Assembly: GCA_018881555.1 (NCBI GenBank)
Contig: JACAXG010000202.1
Coordinates: 496,001 to 560,000, forward strand
Source of the DNA: Amblyornis subalaris
Taxonomy: Eukaryota; Chordata; Aves; Passeriformes; Ptilonorhynchidae
Length of the DNA stretch: 64,000 bases
Direction: 5' to 3'
Shown here piece by piece: positions 14,703-26,893 of the stretch (position 1 is the first letter of the stretch; the number at the start of each line of letters is the position of its first letter). Below the pieces are notes generated by a model. The model did no database searches. It worked only from the letters and a program-made list of their open reading frames with translations, and was not told the origin of the DNA. A program made the position numbers and the translations under genes.

Positions 14703-14822
14703 CTCTTGCAAAACAGAAACAAACATCCTATTTGGACATTCTCAGAAGCATGGTGGAAAGGGTTCAAATAAACAGTGTCACCACAACAGGCAACAATAAC
14801 AACTCCTTTTTCTCCAGGATTC
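14703..14822 (-). other. candidate internal exon (120 nt)
   Basis: On the minus strand, acceptor GATTTAAAATTGCAG and donor CAAGAG|GTAAATTTT enclose 120 nt. One frame is open for 39 codons (NPGEKGVVIVACCGDTVYLN, then a hydrophobic stretch), entering and leaving in phase 2. This is the phase left by the candidate at 26,763-26,893, so the two could be joined in frame across about 12 kb. The acceptor has a poor pyrimidine tract. There is no recognised family. Confidence 0.12.
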
Positions 14823-16624
14823 CTGCAATTTTAAATCAAATCACCAGCATCAATGATTGTGTAAACTATAACGTTAAACTGATGAATAGTAGGGCATATT
14901 TCTGTAAGATTGTAGAGTGGGGGTTTTTATTAGTAACATTTTTTTATTGAAAGGGGGGAATGCCAAAATATTTGTTCTAGTATAGTCACAGTTATCAGTA
15001 TGGTCATGGAAAATGTCAGTTCTCATTTTCACCAGGCAATTCTGTGACAGGCCTAAACTAAGGGACATGCCAAGCCAAACAAAAATACCTACTGAGCATA
15101 AACAGACCAAATTACTTTGTCAGTGCTAACAAACCATTCTTGAGTATTTAATAAAGCTTTTGAAGACAAAAAGGCACCTTAGAATCAATGTATCTTCATT
15201 CAAAATTCATGAGATCTATTAATCTATCAAGTACATTTTTATTGGTTCTTGCACAGCTCCCTCAAGGGATGGACATTTTAAAGCTAATTAAATAGAAACC
15301 ANCACATTGACTGTACTTTGTGCTCAGCTGAGGATGCTGCTTCCACACTTAGTTACTGAGCTACTTCCATTAACACGTTACCAAACTTTTTCAAATTACA
15401 TGCAAATATACAAACTGATATGAATCAACAAATCAGCTGGGACTTCTTGATTTTATACATTTATCTATCAAAAATACAGCAGTACAGATTTGGCTGATGA
15501 CCACAAAGAACTTTCCAATATTTAAATCACATTTCCTCTGACATGTGTAGCTTTCTAAAATACATACAAAAATGTCATTCCAGGGCCAACATGTCACATG
15601 AGGTTTCTGCTCTATGTGCAAATCTATGTGAACTTCCAAGCAAAACCCCAGCACCATTTCAGAAGGTTGAGCAGACAGTTCTGCCCAACACCTTCCCAGG
15701 AAGATGAATCAAATGGGAACTATTGAACTGCCTTGTTAACAGTACCTGTACAAAAGCATAAAAAAANACATCTTGCATACTAAAGATATGGAATAGTTAT
15801 TGGCCATTACATACAGAGAATATAAAAGTATATACTTATTAAATTATAGATGAGGATGGGGGAATTTTCATTTTTTAATAGACACAGCTGGAGTTCAGGT
15901 TAGTTCCTTTTCTTCGCAGAGGCAGTGTGTGTCGATGTATCAGTCCAGCTCCAGAGAGCAGGCTCACATGGTACGAGATTATTTGCCTAGCTTCATTCTA
16001 GGTGATCATATGTGAAAGAGCAGGTGCTCTCTGTTTGGAGTAAGCTTATGGTTTTGTTTAGGCCAAACAATAGCCCTCTAAAACCGACAGAACAGCCATC
16101 AAGCACTTGGTAATTTATTTGCCTTAAAACCCTGCACCATGTAAAGATTTAATATTTAAGGCACTTGACATTTCTTCAATAGGTAACAACATCATCAACT
16201 CCAAGAGACCCACCACCTCCATAAAAAGAATATATGCAAAACACACACAGCAATTAAAGCTATATTGAACTCACAGAGCTAAAAGCACAGGAAATATGGA
16301 AGGAAAACATTAATTCAGCTGCTTTGCATGCAGAGTTCCATATTCATTTTTTCCTAGATTAAACACGTAGGTAAACACATTGGTGTTTTGTGAACAATTT
16401 CACTGAGAATTTCCACTTAGTTTATAAACAATGGATCATTTTGCTATGGATCATAGGGCTTCACAACCAAAATACCCAAGGAGGAGAAATCTTGTCCGTT
16501 TGAAATCAGTCCTCACATAAACAGACTAAGTCCCTCAAGGCAGTTCTACTACTTCCAGAAACTCACTGGCTCACTCAAAGGAAAGCCACAGTTCCCTTAG
16601 CACATATTATAGGTGAGACAAAAG

Positions 16625-16715
16625 TGCTAAACAGCTTACCAAGCAGCATCAGGCTAATTAACATCATATCAGCTCTAATTGGAAGCGATTCAGCAGTGTC
16701 AGCTCTGTAGTAGGA
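16625..16715. promoter_or_regulatory. possible conserved non-coding element
   Basis: The segment contains GGCTAATTAACATCA and GCTCTAATTGGAAGC, both with TAAT cores, in sequence that is not simple repeat and less AT-skewed than its flanks. Read on the minus strand it also has a splice-like pair (a CTACTACAG acceptor and a CTTG|GTAAGC donor). Enhancer or pseudo-exon status is inference only. Confidence 0.2.
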
Positions 16716-18819
16716 GTCTTTTCAGGACTCAGTGATGTGAAAGGCGAATAGTGACACCAAGAAGTGTGCAGTTATCCAGCCCTGCAGAGCAATTGTTCAC
16801 TGCAGAGTGGTCTGGAGTCACCAGCAAAAGCTAATCCAGCCACTGCGTCACTATTTCCTTCCCATGGCTGTGTTCAAAGCTGCTGTTGCAAGTACACTGA
16901 ACCCCACAGGCTGGCTAAATCACCCCTGTGGTGCCGGCAGGGTCCAGAACTAGGACAAGAGCAAAACCTCAGCTCCTTCAATCCTCAGAGGTCCTCTGTT
17001 CTTTCCAAGTTACTCCACGCAATCTGCAAGCTAAGACACACATCAGCTCCACTGTCCATTACTCACCGAGTAATACCCACCANAAGTTTAATTCTTTTAA
17101 TGAAGATATAATTAACGCATTTGTCAGGTCATGCAAACCCTGACCTACTTCCTCGCAGTGCTATGAGTAATGAGAACTTCACCAATCTGACAAACTAATT
17201 AAAGAGTCTTAGTCTTGAGTGCAGCCATCAAGGATGTAGCCAAAGTAAGCAAACTAAAATGAGACCCTTTAAACCAAATGAACTTCAGCAGCCTCTGTGA
17301 CAGCCCATAACGAGCATTACTGCTGTCCAACTAAACAGAAAGAGATTAAGAAAACTAACAACTAAAAATACTCACCATGATCAACTTATTAAATCACATT
17401 AAATTATCCCTTCCTGCAAGATACAATTTTCAGAGGATTTGTTCTAAAGGACACATGAAAGACTGAGACCTTCATACAAACCCATACAAAATCCTTCAAC
17501 TTACTGTGCTGTGGAATAAACATGGCAATGCCTGCCCTCCTAAATTTGCTGTTCAAATGGAAAAGTGCTTATTTCAGGGTTTTTTTTCCCCACAGATGCC
17601 AATAAGTAGTGCTCGGGATATAAAACAGGTTAAACCCAAGCCAGCATCTAAACTCAAGTCAGTGTGTTATGGCAAGTACTTAAAAATGAAGCTATCCCAC
17701 ATCTCATCTGTTTCATCCCACAGAAGTCATGCTTAATATGTGACAAAAATTGTTCCAGAAGAGAAGGTTCAGAAGCACTAATGGAAGTCTGAGCTATTTT
17801 ACAAAAGGATTTCTTGCAAAAAAAAGAGTACAACACTATAAAAATGAGCTCCAAGGACACATTTCACATTGAAGTAGAGTCTATTATCAGGATATAACAT
17901 TTTCATGCATCATTTTATATTGAGAGAAGCTCTGTAGTCTGAGAAATGGCCGCGTCTGGCTCCTTCTAGCATAAAAGTCCTCCTTTGTGCTGTGATAAAG
18001 AGTGATCTCACCACAGATGAAAATTTAGCTTCTCTCATACCAATTTCCNTATCCAGTGTAAAAATCCATAATTTTCCTTTTTTTTTTTCAGAGACAGCAA
18101 GAAACAGATGGACAAAACTTTTGCTTCTGTCACGATATTCACATGCCCTGTGACTGCCTAGTCTGCCACTGGGGCATCAGCAGCCCTTCCGTGTCACCCA
18201 GGGAAAACGTGTCACACTGAGTGATACGCCTTCGAAGAGCCCCCATTTCCTTTCTTCTCCATGTCAAAGGAGCTTTAAATATCTACATTTACTGTCTTGT
18301 TCCTCATTTGATAGCTATTTTAAGCCATATTTCAAGATAAAGCAGTGACTCAAAAGACTGAGTGTTGAGCTAAAAATCTAGATCCAAATTCTAATGGTCT
18401 GTCACTTAGAGTAATGCCTCCTGGTCTTCGTGTCCACTGCAGTTCATTGAATCACTGGGATGGTAAAATACCTAAAGGAGCAAGTCTGATATAAAACGTG
18501 GTCACAGTAGAAAGATTAGAAAGGAAGTATGAAAAAAAGAGATAACGTGAGTCCATCTCAGGAGAGACAAACCGTGACACTGTGAGAGCCATCCTGCCCC
18601 ACGGAACGCGGGTGATTCACAGCCACTGCGCCTCCTCACACCACGGAGCACGGGCATCCCCTCAGAGAAAAGCTCTCTATTTTTATGCAAAAGACTGATA
18701 CAGCACTGAGGAAACAATGGCAGAAAGCTATCAGTGCCTAAAGAAAGTAGTACTAATCATGCTCTTGTAATTTGCTATTTTAGGAAATCCCATGCTAATT
18801 GATCTAAGTAATTAGCGGT

Positions 18820-18831
18820 GCTAATATTAGC
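18820..18831. promoter_or_regulatory. homeodomain-like palindrome GCTAATATTAGC in an ATTA-rich block
   Basis: A perfect 12-bp palindrome sits beside CTAATTGAT and AGTAATTAGC (18,794-18,815). Clusters of TAAT cores are typical of homeodomain-bound enhancers and conserved non-coding elements. Conservation cannot be judged from one sequence. Confidence 0.25.
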
Positions 18832-21800
18832 AGGTTCTTCTTTTGCCTTAAAATCATGCAAGGTATGTAGAAAGAGCAACACTTACTTTAACAGGGCCAG
18901 TGTGCTCTCCAGAATCATTTTTATTCTCTTCCTCTTCCCTGTTATTTCTCTCCTATAACCTTACTTAAAATGCTTCATCCACACCATAAAAACTGTCTTA
19001 GAAAAAGACAATCACAAGCTCATTGGACAAAACACAAAACATTTTTGTTGATGAACAATTAAACCAAAACTTTCCACTGGAAAACTCTGAAGATGTTAAT
19101 GTTCTTCCAAGCACCTAATCCCTTGGGCTGAGCAGCTCTTGCTAGGAGATTCAAGGTCCAAAAGTGAATGGTCCCAGAGGTACTATTATCTCAGAAATTT
19201 TAGAAAGGGGTCTTGCAGGTCAGACTTCAGGAGACTATACAAGGTTGGATGAGAAAACATGGCCTGTTAATGCCTCTTCTGTACCTGTTCAATATACCAG
19301 GATGATTTCAGAATGCAGAATGAGTGATGCTACTTCATTTTTAAGCTGACAAATCCAGATCGCAAATTGTATTCCAAAATTTACTTGGGCTAACATGGAG
19401 CGTCAGAGGAAAAGGCCAGGAGTGCAAATGTTCTGCATCAGCATCTATGGAATCACCTAAAAAGACCTTTGCTCTCCAAGTTAGGAAGGCTTATGCAAAC
19501 TAAAATGAACACAACAGACCAACAAAAAACAGGGCCTATTACAATTAATAAAACATTTCACACTTTGGCACGTAAAAATTAAAAGTTAACATGACAATAG
19601 GCAAATGAAGTTCATTTATTTTTAGCTTGTGCATTTATGTCACTTCAACTGTGCATAAAAGGTTCTTCCCTAATTCATATGGCTTTTTAGTAGTTTGCAT
19701 AATGCAGAAACTAACAGCAGAAACTAAGCAGAGTCTATAATATGACTTCATTGCAGTTGATAGAAATGGAACAGCAAATGAAGTATCCATCCAATATCTG
19801 CTCTGAACTGGAAGATATTATGACTTACCAAATCATGTTAAATCTAATTTGCCCAAAAAAAAAAACCAACAAACTCACTCTAAGTTAAATCTTTCCTCAA
19901 AATTACTGTCAGAAAGTCCATGTAGGCATCAAAGCAGTACTAAGATGAACCCTAAGTCCTGNTGTATTATTAATACAACTTCATTAACACCTTTTGTAGT
20001 AGTGGTTTCTACATATCTGAAGAGGCTTTTCATTTTTAATCTGTACATCACTGCTACTCACTCCATTCTGTGGTGCTGGGGCACAGCAGCTGCTACTCTA
20101 TTGATTTTACCTTCCTATCTTTATTTTGTCTCATTGATTGAAAAGCCATCAAAACAAGTTTATGCTTAATTGAAGCAAATATCTAGGCTGTCTTAGNTGT
20201 AAATGGAGGTATAAGCAGACTGTTCAGCATGTTAACATCCTAGCAAGCCNAGAACATTCCTACTACATTCTCAGGGAGTCACACGCTGTAAGTATATTCA
20301 TCAGTGATTAAAGTATTAAAGCTTTTATGGCAATAACAATTAATANTTCTCAATATTCTGACGATCTCTTGACTCCACTGTCTAGAGTTTCAAAGCAATG
20401 TAGTGATACACNTGAATTAATTCTCAGTACCCTGCAAGGTCAGCAGTCTGTCTGTTTTTCATGGCGTGGAAGCAATGCATTCAGCAATGTGCAGTCATGG
20501 TCAAACTGATCCAAAGTCCCGACTGCAGACCCNGACAACTGACAATAATTAACTTCCAGCTATGTTTTAGGCCTTGCATACTGTCCACACTCTTGGGTAT
20601 CAGGACCCATATGTTTTAATTCATGCACTGAAAATCAGAAATGACTGAGGAAAACAATCTAACTAATTAAAAATGCATGTACAGCCAAGTGACAATTTTT
20701 TAATCATAAAACTCTGAGCACTTTCCTACCTCCAACTCCATTAAGTGTGATTTCATTAGCATTCTCACTCTGGTACTTCAGAGCAAGTACAATTGCCAAT
20801 GCACAATAATTAAGATTCTCCCTTGAAAATAGAATTGTGTGACTAGAAGCAGATGCAAAATTGGAAGCTTGAAACCAGAAAAGAAAGTTGNCTTCATCTT
20901 TTCATCATTTGTATTTGCACCTAAGAGTGTAATTTTTTGGAGTGGTAAACATCCAAAAGAACAGGAGCAGCTATAGCTTTTGATGACCCCACTAAGTTTA
21001 GAAAGACCACTAAGAACACAGCAGTGTTCAAATGCCTCAAAAGCATTAAACCATTATTTCCTACCCTATAGACAGAAGCAGGTGACACTGCGCAAGAATA
21101 TAACCTTCTTACAAACAGAGGATAGGAAAATTGACTAACTCCAGTCTGCAGTGATGCTGTTCACCATTGCCACCACTACATGCTGGCTGCCCCACTGACA
21201 TTACAGCCAAGCAGAGTCCTGAGTGTGGATTTCAAGAGGAATGAAAAGGCTAATAAGATGATATAAAGAAGACATCTCACGGTGTCGTGCCACTTACATT
21301 GTCATGGACCTTTTAAGTAAATATCTATTTAATTAATCAACATACTTTAAGCTATCACTTCCTTTAAAACCTCAGTTTCCTAATGCCCTTCTGAAGTCCT
21401 GTGGCTGCTTCATGAAGGACCAGCCAGATAGAAGCCAAGGTTCAGGACAGACAAACAAGGAGTGAGAAAACTAAAATTACTGCAAGGACTATAGTTCCAA
21501 AGTACATCATCTGCACATTCTGAGTTAATATTCTACATTACTAAATAAGAATTCTCTTTTCCTAATAAAGCTTATTTGATNCCTAGCAAGAAAAAATGTC
21601 CTAATCAAGGTAGGGGAACAGCACCTTGAAGGTCCTGCCTTTTAGAATGAGTTTCACAGTTGCTCACCAAAAAACAGAGGGTGTGAATGCCAGAAAACAC
21701 CAGGTATAAAGTAATTCAGCAGTACACAGAACAATAGGGATGCCTGTGTTCATGTAGTGTCTAGAGCTATTTAAGGAATTTAAGCCACAAAATATTCTCT

Positions 21801-22273
21801 ATCTAACCAAATAAGAGAACCAATAACTGATGTAGTTAACCCCTGCTTACAGTCTCACAAATAAAACCTAACAAGCACAGGTTGAAAAAAAATGTGTCNC
21901 ACTAAAAGTGGGAGTGTAAATTATCACAAAACATCTCAGTACACTCATATAGCCTTGAACTGAGCCATAAACCACTGNACTATGAAGCCACTGCAATTTA
22001 TTATGTAAGCAAAATACCAAGAGCTACTTCTATATTTGTGTACAGAAGCAAAGAACACGCCTGCAGTTACCCACTCTTTGCTCTTCACTTGAGAGCAGAG
22101 GCAAGTCAGGCCTATCAATGCTGCCATCTACAGAGCACTGCTCCAGAGCAAAAGGACTTCCACTTTTTTTTTAAATTAAGACCTTGAGATTTTGCATAAT
22201 AGACTACTTGGAAACCAAACATACACCACCTCAGTTCCTATTTGCAGCAGTTCCAAATAGAGTTATAGTCTAT

Positions 22274-22302
22274 GGGAGGGGGCAGGGGGAGTAGCCAGGG
22301 GG
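22274..22302 (+). repeat. G-rich tract, G-quadruplex potential
   Basis: Four G runs (3, 5, 5 and 5 G) are separated by loops of 1, 2 and 8 bases. This is near the usual quadruplex pattern, but the last loop is slightly long. Confidence 0.5.
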
Positions 22303-24115
22303 TAACAGTGATTTCCAAACAATTTCAGAGACAGGCACATCTGCTCACACTGCTATGGCTAGTGTCACCTGCAGTAGTAATGCACCACTCACTTCAGCAG
22401 TTTACAGGGAATATAAAAATCAAGAAAGAACAGTGAAAGATTTGCACATAAACAGCTGGACTAAAACTAAAAAGCCTTCAGCATATCCAGAATTATTTTC
22501 ACCTTTCTTTTGTTTCACCACAAAAGTAAATAAACATATGATTAAAATAAATAATTCATTGTGATAAATGCAGTCCATCTTAAANTTTAACATTTTGTAT
22601 TTCATCTACCACTATAACTGCTTGATGTCATAATTATCGACATTAGAAGGTATAAGAAAATCTCTCCATAGAAAAAGCTAAGTGAAGAGTATGACAAAAA
22701 ATAATATATGAATACAAATGAAAGTAGATACAATGATCTCGACAGCAACATTTTGTCTTGCTCTACAACAGAGGCAATAACCTATATAATTTGAAAGCAT
22801 GTTTTGAATTACATTTGCTACAAAATCAGGCAGCTTCCTTTGATATAGATAAATGTCACTCTTGACAGTACAATTATGGGAAAACTTTGCTTTGTCTTGT
22901 CTTCAGTCAGCTCTTCTGTATACAGCAGGTTTCACTGTGTAAGACCATGTTTCAGCCCCAAATACACTAAATCCCAACTGGTATGTTCTCTTCTGTAATC
23001 ACAAAATGCACTCCATTTAGGAAATGAAGTCTTAATTGTTCATGCATTGCCAGTGCTAAACCTTTAACTAAACACACAGTGCCAGGGTAGCTCCACAGCC
23101 CCAGAAATGTTGTTTGTTCTGGCAGAGAGAGCTGGCCCTGCTCCAACACCTTGCCAGTCCATTACAGAAATGGTAACTGAATGCAGAAAGGACTCATTTT
23201 CTTCTGTCTGAAATTCCTGATAATGTGTATTTGGCTATTCAAGCTGCACACAGTGCCAGAGCAGGTTGCAAATCAGGAAAGAAAATGAAGCCTTTGCAAT
23301 AAAGCATTTCTGAATGCTGCCGGGAGAGCACAGCCACGGGAGCTTGGTGCTGCCAGAGCTGTTTCCACAGCTCCCGCACCCCCAGCAGCAGTCCCGGCTC
23401 TGTCCTCTCAGCTACACCTGCCCAGGGGATCCCTCCAAAAATAGGACCCTGCTCACAGACCTTCCCAGAACAACCCCCTCTGCACTTCCACCATGAGGGA
23501 TGCTCGTATTCAAGACGTAACATGGTCATCATGATGCTTGGTCACGGGAGCATGCAGGACCTGCCAAAAATTTCGCCTGAGTTCTGGGCACCATGCCCAC
23601 TCCTCATCCATGCTGCATTTTTTAATAGCAGCAAGTCCATATTCTCCTGCTGACTGGCGTCTTAAGCAGACAATGATCTGACAGCTAAGAGTGAGCATCA
23701 CTTGCAAATGTACCTATAGGTTTGACTGCCNGCCCAGTAGAGCCCCTGATTTTCCACATAGAGAACAATCCATTCCAAGAGCTGAGTGAGCAGGGTGCTG
23801 CAGGGAGCACGTGTACCTCAGAAACTAAAGGAGCTCACGGAAATGCTGGCAGAGCACCTACAATACACAACACAAGTGAAGCCAGCAGGCAGGCAGTGGG
23901 ATTTACAGGCACACACTTGCCCTCTCCCCGGCCNGCATTTCCAGAAACGACATCCAAAAGTAGAACCTGACAACAAAAAGAGTGACATTAACAGCTATAT
24001 AGTTTCAAAGCTCATGCTCGNTAATTCACAAATTTCAGCCACAGGACAGCAATATTCCAGTCACTTTTGTACAGCAGCGAGACCTTGGCATAGGTCAGGG
24101 ACCTGAGGTACTCAC

Positions 24116-24177
24116 ACATACCAAAATATAATGCTGCTGTCACACATGCTGAGCCGCTGGACATTGACATCTTCCCA
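24116..24177 (-). other. candidate internal exon (62 nt)
   Basis: On the minus strand, acceptor TTTTATTTTTGCTGGAAACAG and donor TATGT|GTGAGTACC enclose 62 nt. Frame 1 reads WEDVNVQRLSMCDSSIIFWY plus two bases. A second exon-like segment immediately upstream (24,204-24,274, with a good CTCTGCAG acceptor and an ACT|GTAAGTTTTA donor) is separated by only 26 nt, too short for an intron. At most one of the two can be used in a given transcript. There is no recognised homology. Confidence 0.14.
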
Positions 24178-24841
24178 CTGTTTCCAGCAAAAATAAAACT
24201 TACAGTGTCAAACAGGGGAATTTTCTACCATTTGACTGTAGCACCACATGCCTGGGCCTGTGAGAAAGGTGCTTCTGCAGAGCANGGTGCAGGTAAACAA
24301 ACACCAGCTCAGCTGGCGTGCAGGGCTATATTCCCACTTTGCCACAACNCTGAACAGGCTCTGGACAGATTTTAACAATTTGCCCATTTCACAGAAAACT
24401 TGAAGGAAGAAATACAAGATAAAGTCCCTTTCAACCTCTCTTCCTAGCCCATGCCCCNGCATTCCTGCTGTACCATGAGATGGAAAGATGTGACAGCACA
24501 AGCCACAGTGGAGCACAGAAAATGTTCTCCCTTGAGCACGCACCAGGCACCATGTAAGAAACATGTCAGCAAGCTCAAACGAGCACACACACATTTGCTT
24601 TAATTTTACCTATAAAGTTTTGTACAAATCATAGTTTGGGGAGAAGCTGTTTCTGTTCTAGCTTCATATGAATTTCAAATACTTAAGTTTTATTTTTAAG
24701 ACGACAGTTTTCTAGAAGCCAAAGATTTAGGCAGCCTATCATAAGCCTGAAAATACAAAATCTGTTGAAAGCAGAACTGGCTAGGCCAGCTCTGAATTTA
24801 CCAGCACAGAGTATACACTTTAATTAGAAGGTTTTCACCAG

Positions 24842-24868
24842 CAGGTTCTTGTAGACAGCAAGAACCTG
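24842..24868. repeat. perfect hairpin, 10-bp stem
   Basis: CAGGTTCTTG and CAAGAACCTG are exact inverse complements around the 7-base loop TAGACAG. The stem is too short for a microRNA precursor. It could be a small extruding hairpin or chance. Confidence 0.6.
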
Positions 24869-25809
24869 TCTAAAAAATTATGTAAGAAGAAAAGCTGCCA
24901 AAAGTTTTCAACAGACATGACATGGATCAAAGGGGCAAGGGTTTTAAAAAGGTATGACAAACATTCAAGTTTGCTGTCAATTCTTTAACCAAACATTATA
25001 CATACAAGACATTGCTAGAGGAAATAGCTCAGCAAAAGTTGACCCCACCTTTGTTGTTCGCCTTCACTCAACTTTTCCTTGTGTTTTTACATACTTGCTT
25101 CCCTGCACAAATGTTCGGAATGACAGTGTCTAATGAAAGCCATTCAGGAACTATTTTATGTATTCAACCCAATGAGAAGCAACTTTTCCCTCTTCTTATC
25201 TTCTCCAACTACAATGGAACAACAAAATGATAACTCTAACTNTACAAACCACTGTAGGAGTGTGCCAGCCATTCTTATACCCATTTGTTGGATTTTACTG
25301 CAAAGGATGCCCTTTGGCAGTTCATCCCTCAGAGCCAACGCTCACTCCTCCACACAAGAACATGTGTGATCTTCCTTAACCTTTAAAAGGCTTAGAGCAC
25401 AGGAATTTAAATAGNTACCACAGCATTTCACCACAAAGTGAAATCATTTTGCTCCATCTGTATACCAGACTATAATTGTGAAGGAAGCTGCAAAAGCAGA
25501 TCTTTTTGCTGAAGGTCTGGACCACAACCACCAAGCAGTTATGGATATCTATGTCTGGACTGAATGTTACTTCTGATCCGCTTCCTGAGCATTAGCTGTA
25601 TTTCCAATTAATTTTTGGGTTCACTAGTCAATGCAGGATACAGGAATAGAAGACATTATAAAATGCAATTACAATTATTAAACCTTTCCAAAATCCCAAA
25701 CCTATATGGAATATAGATAACATCAAACAGCGCACTNTATCTCAAGCAGGTAGCAAAAACGCACATCTAATCCTTTTTGAACACAAATTTAAATGTTTGT
25801 TTTTTTCAG

Positions 25810-25923
25810 GAAACAAAGTATCAGCACCAATTAATGAAGGAGTTCTGTGACATTGCTGAACTACCATCTGCCTGCAGAGATAAAGTCTGCTCAGGAATGG
25901 CTAATGCACCACTGCACAATGAG
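25810..25923 (+). other. candidate internal exon, plus strand (114 nt)
   Basis: A plus-strand acceptor with an unbroken T tract (AATGTTTGTTTTTTTCAG) is followed 114 nt later by a consensus donor, AATGAG|GTGAGCATC. Frame 1 is the only open frame. It gives 38 whole codons, starting ETKYQHQLMKEFCDIAELPS and ending with MANAPLHNE, phase 0 in and 0 out. If the donor is not used, the frame stays open to a TGA near 26,060, through a GC/CpG-richer stretch. A second strong plus-strand pair follows (acceptor GTAACTGCTCAG and donor CACG|GTGAGG, body 26,111-26,143), hinting at a plus-strand transcript. No homology is recognised. Long non-coding RNA, real coding exon and pseudo-exon are all possible. Confidence 0.25.
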
Positions 25924-26762
25924 GTGAGCATCCAGCATCACGAGGCGCTCCGTTCCCTCGGCAGCGTGGGATGCCAGGTGCAGAGCAGCCTCTGGAGCTC
26001 CCTGGGCAACGGCGAGACTGCTGCAGTGGGAAGCTGGCTACTGCCTGCCACTCGGGGCTGACTGCTGGACTCGGCGTGACATCCAGTGTAAAACTCCTGT
26101 AACTGCTCAGCCACAGCCAACCCTGCAACAACATCGCTGCACGGTGAGGAGCTTCCNCTCTCTCTTCTGATACTCGCCAAAGCTCTTCCTTGGAGCTGGA
26201 TGTATCTCAGCTCTGCTCCTCACTGTGGGATCACTGCCCACTGCTTCAGGAAGACCGACTCCTCCTGACTCTTTTGCAAGCTCCCCCAAGGTCTCCACAC
26301 CCACCGGCACGTAAGCAGGGATCACTGCGGGATCACTGCCCACACAGACCCGTTTGCTTCGCTGCAGGGAGCAAACAGCCTTTGCATCCTCGAGATCTAT
26401 CAAACACTTGCCTCATACTGATCCCACCAGCACTCACTGAACCACCACTTCTCCATGTCACTGTCACATTCACATTGCCCACTTCCCCAAAGAATATAAA
26501 AATACACTTGCTAGAATCCAGCCAAGTTCCAACAAATCATTTTCCTGGTAGATGATATCAATGCCTTTTATTTAAATAGATGCAGTATAAATAGGTTTTC
26601 TGATGAGAAAATAGTTTGAGGGGGTTTATGTGATACACTTACAAAAAATGATTACTTGATCTAGTCTGCAACTCCTTAAATGTTACTTAATTCATTTTAA
26701 GAAATAAAGGAAATATCAAATCAAATGTGACATCTTCTATAAGCAGCTGTTTAATGTCTTAC

Positions 26763-26893
26763 CTTATAAAGTGATCCCTGTGGGGTGGTAAAGCTAACAA
26801 GCTCAGACTAGTGACCAGTNCTTCCCTGCTTTCATTTGCCCAAGCAATGAAACTCAATAATCTTAACTGTGCTGTAACCCTTGCATCTTTGTG
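26763..26893 (-). other. candidate internal exon (131 nt)
   Basis: On the minus strand, acceptor GTGTTTTTATTTACAG and donor ATAAG|GTAAGAC bound 131 nt. Frame 1 is open throughout (43 codons plus two bases). It starts HKDARVTAQLRLLSFIAWAN, has one undetermined residue at an N, and ends with LLALPPHRDHFI. Phase is 0 in, 2 out. A 43-codon open run is not rare by chance. On the opposite strand the same DNA has several AATAAA-like motifs, so a non-coding explanation is possible. I do not recognise the peptide. Confidence 0.18.

Larger units (their letters stand above)
12381..25809. other. unique DNA with scattered splice-like sites, no gene recognised
   Basis: A GC/CpG-richer patch lies at 13,700-13,960 and another, broader one at 23,300-24,600. 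Neither is long or CpG-dense enough for a typical CpG-island promoter. At 18,092, after a ten-T acceptor, a plus-strand frame of 42 codons runs to a TGA at 18,218. It is cysteine-containing but unrecognised. Isolated strong minus-strand donors occur at 14,066, 16,639, 17,375, 18,886 and 19,828. Confidence 0.55.

Noticed and set aside
17376..17411. Minus-strand segment with strong ATG|GTGAGTATT donor and TATCTTGCAG acceptor
   Set aside because: All three frames are closed within 36 nt, so there is no coding evidence.
24208..24594. 128-codon minus-strand frame
   Set aside because: It contains undetermined residues, shows no domain and lies in a GC-richer patch where long chance frames are expected.
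26438..26512. Minus-strand exon-like segment ending TCA|GTGAGTGCTGG
   Set aside because: Two frames are open and neither resembles a protein. It shows how easily such segments arise here.
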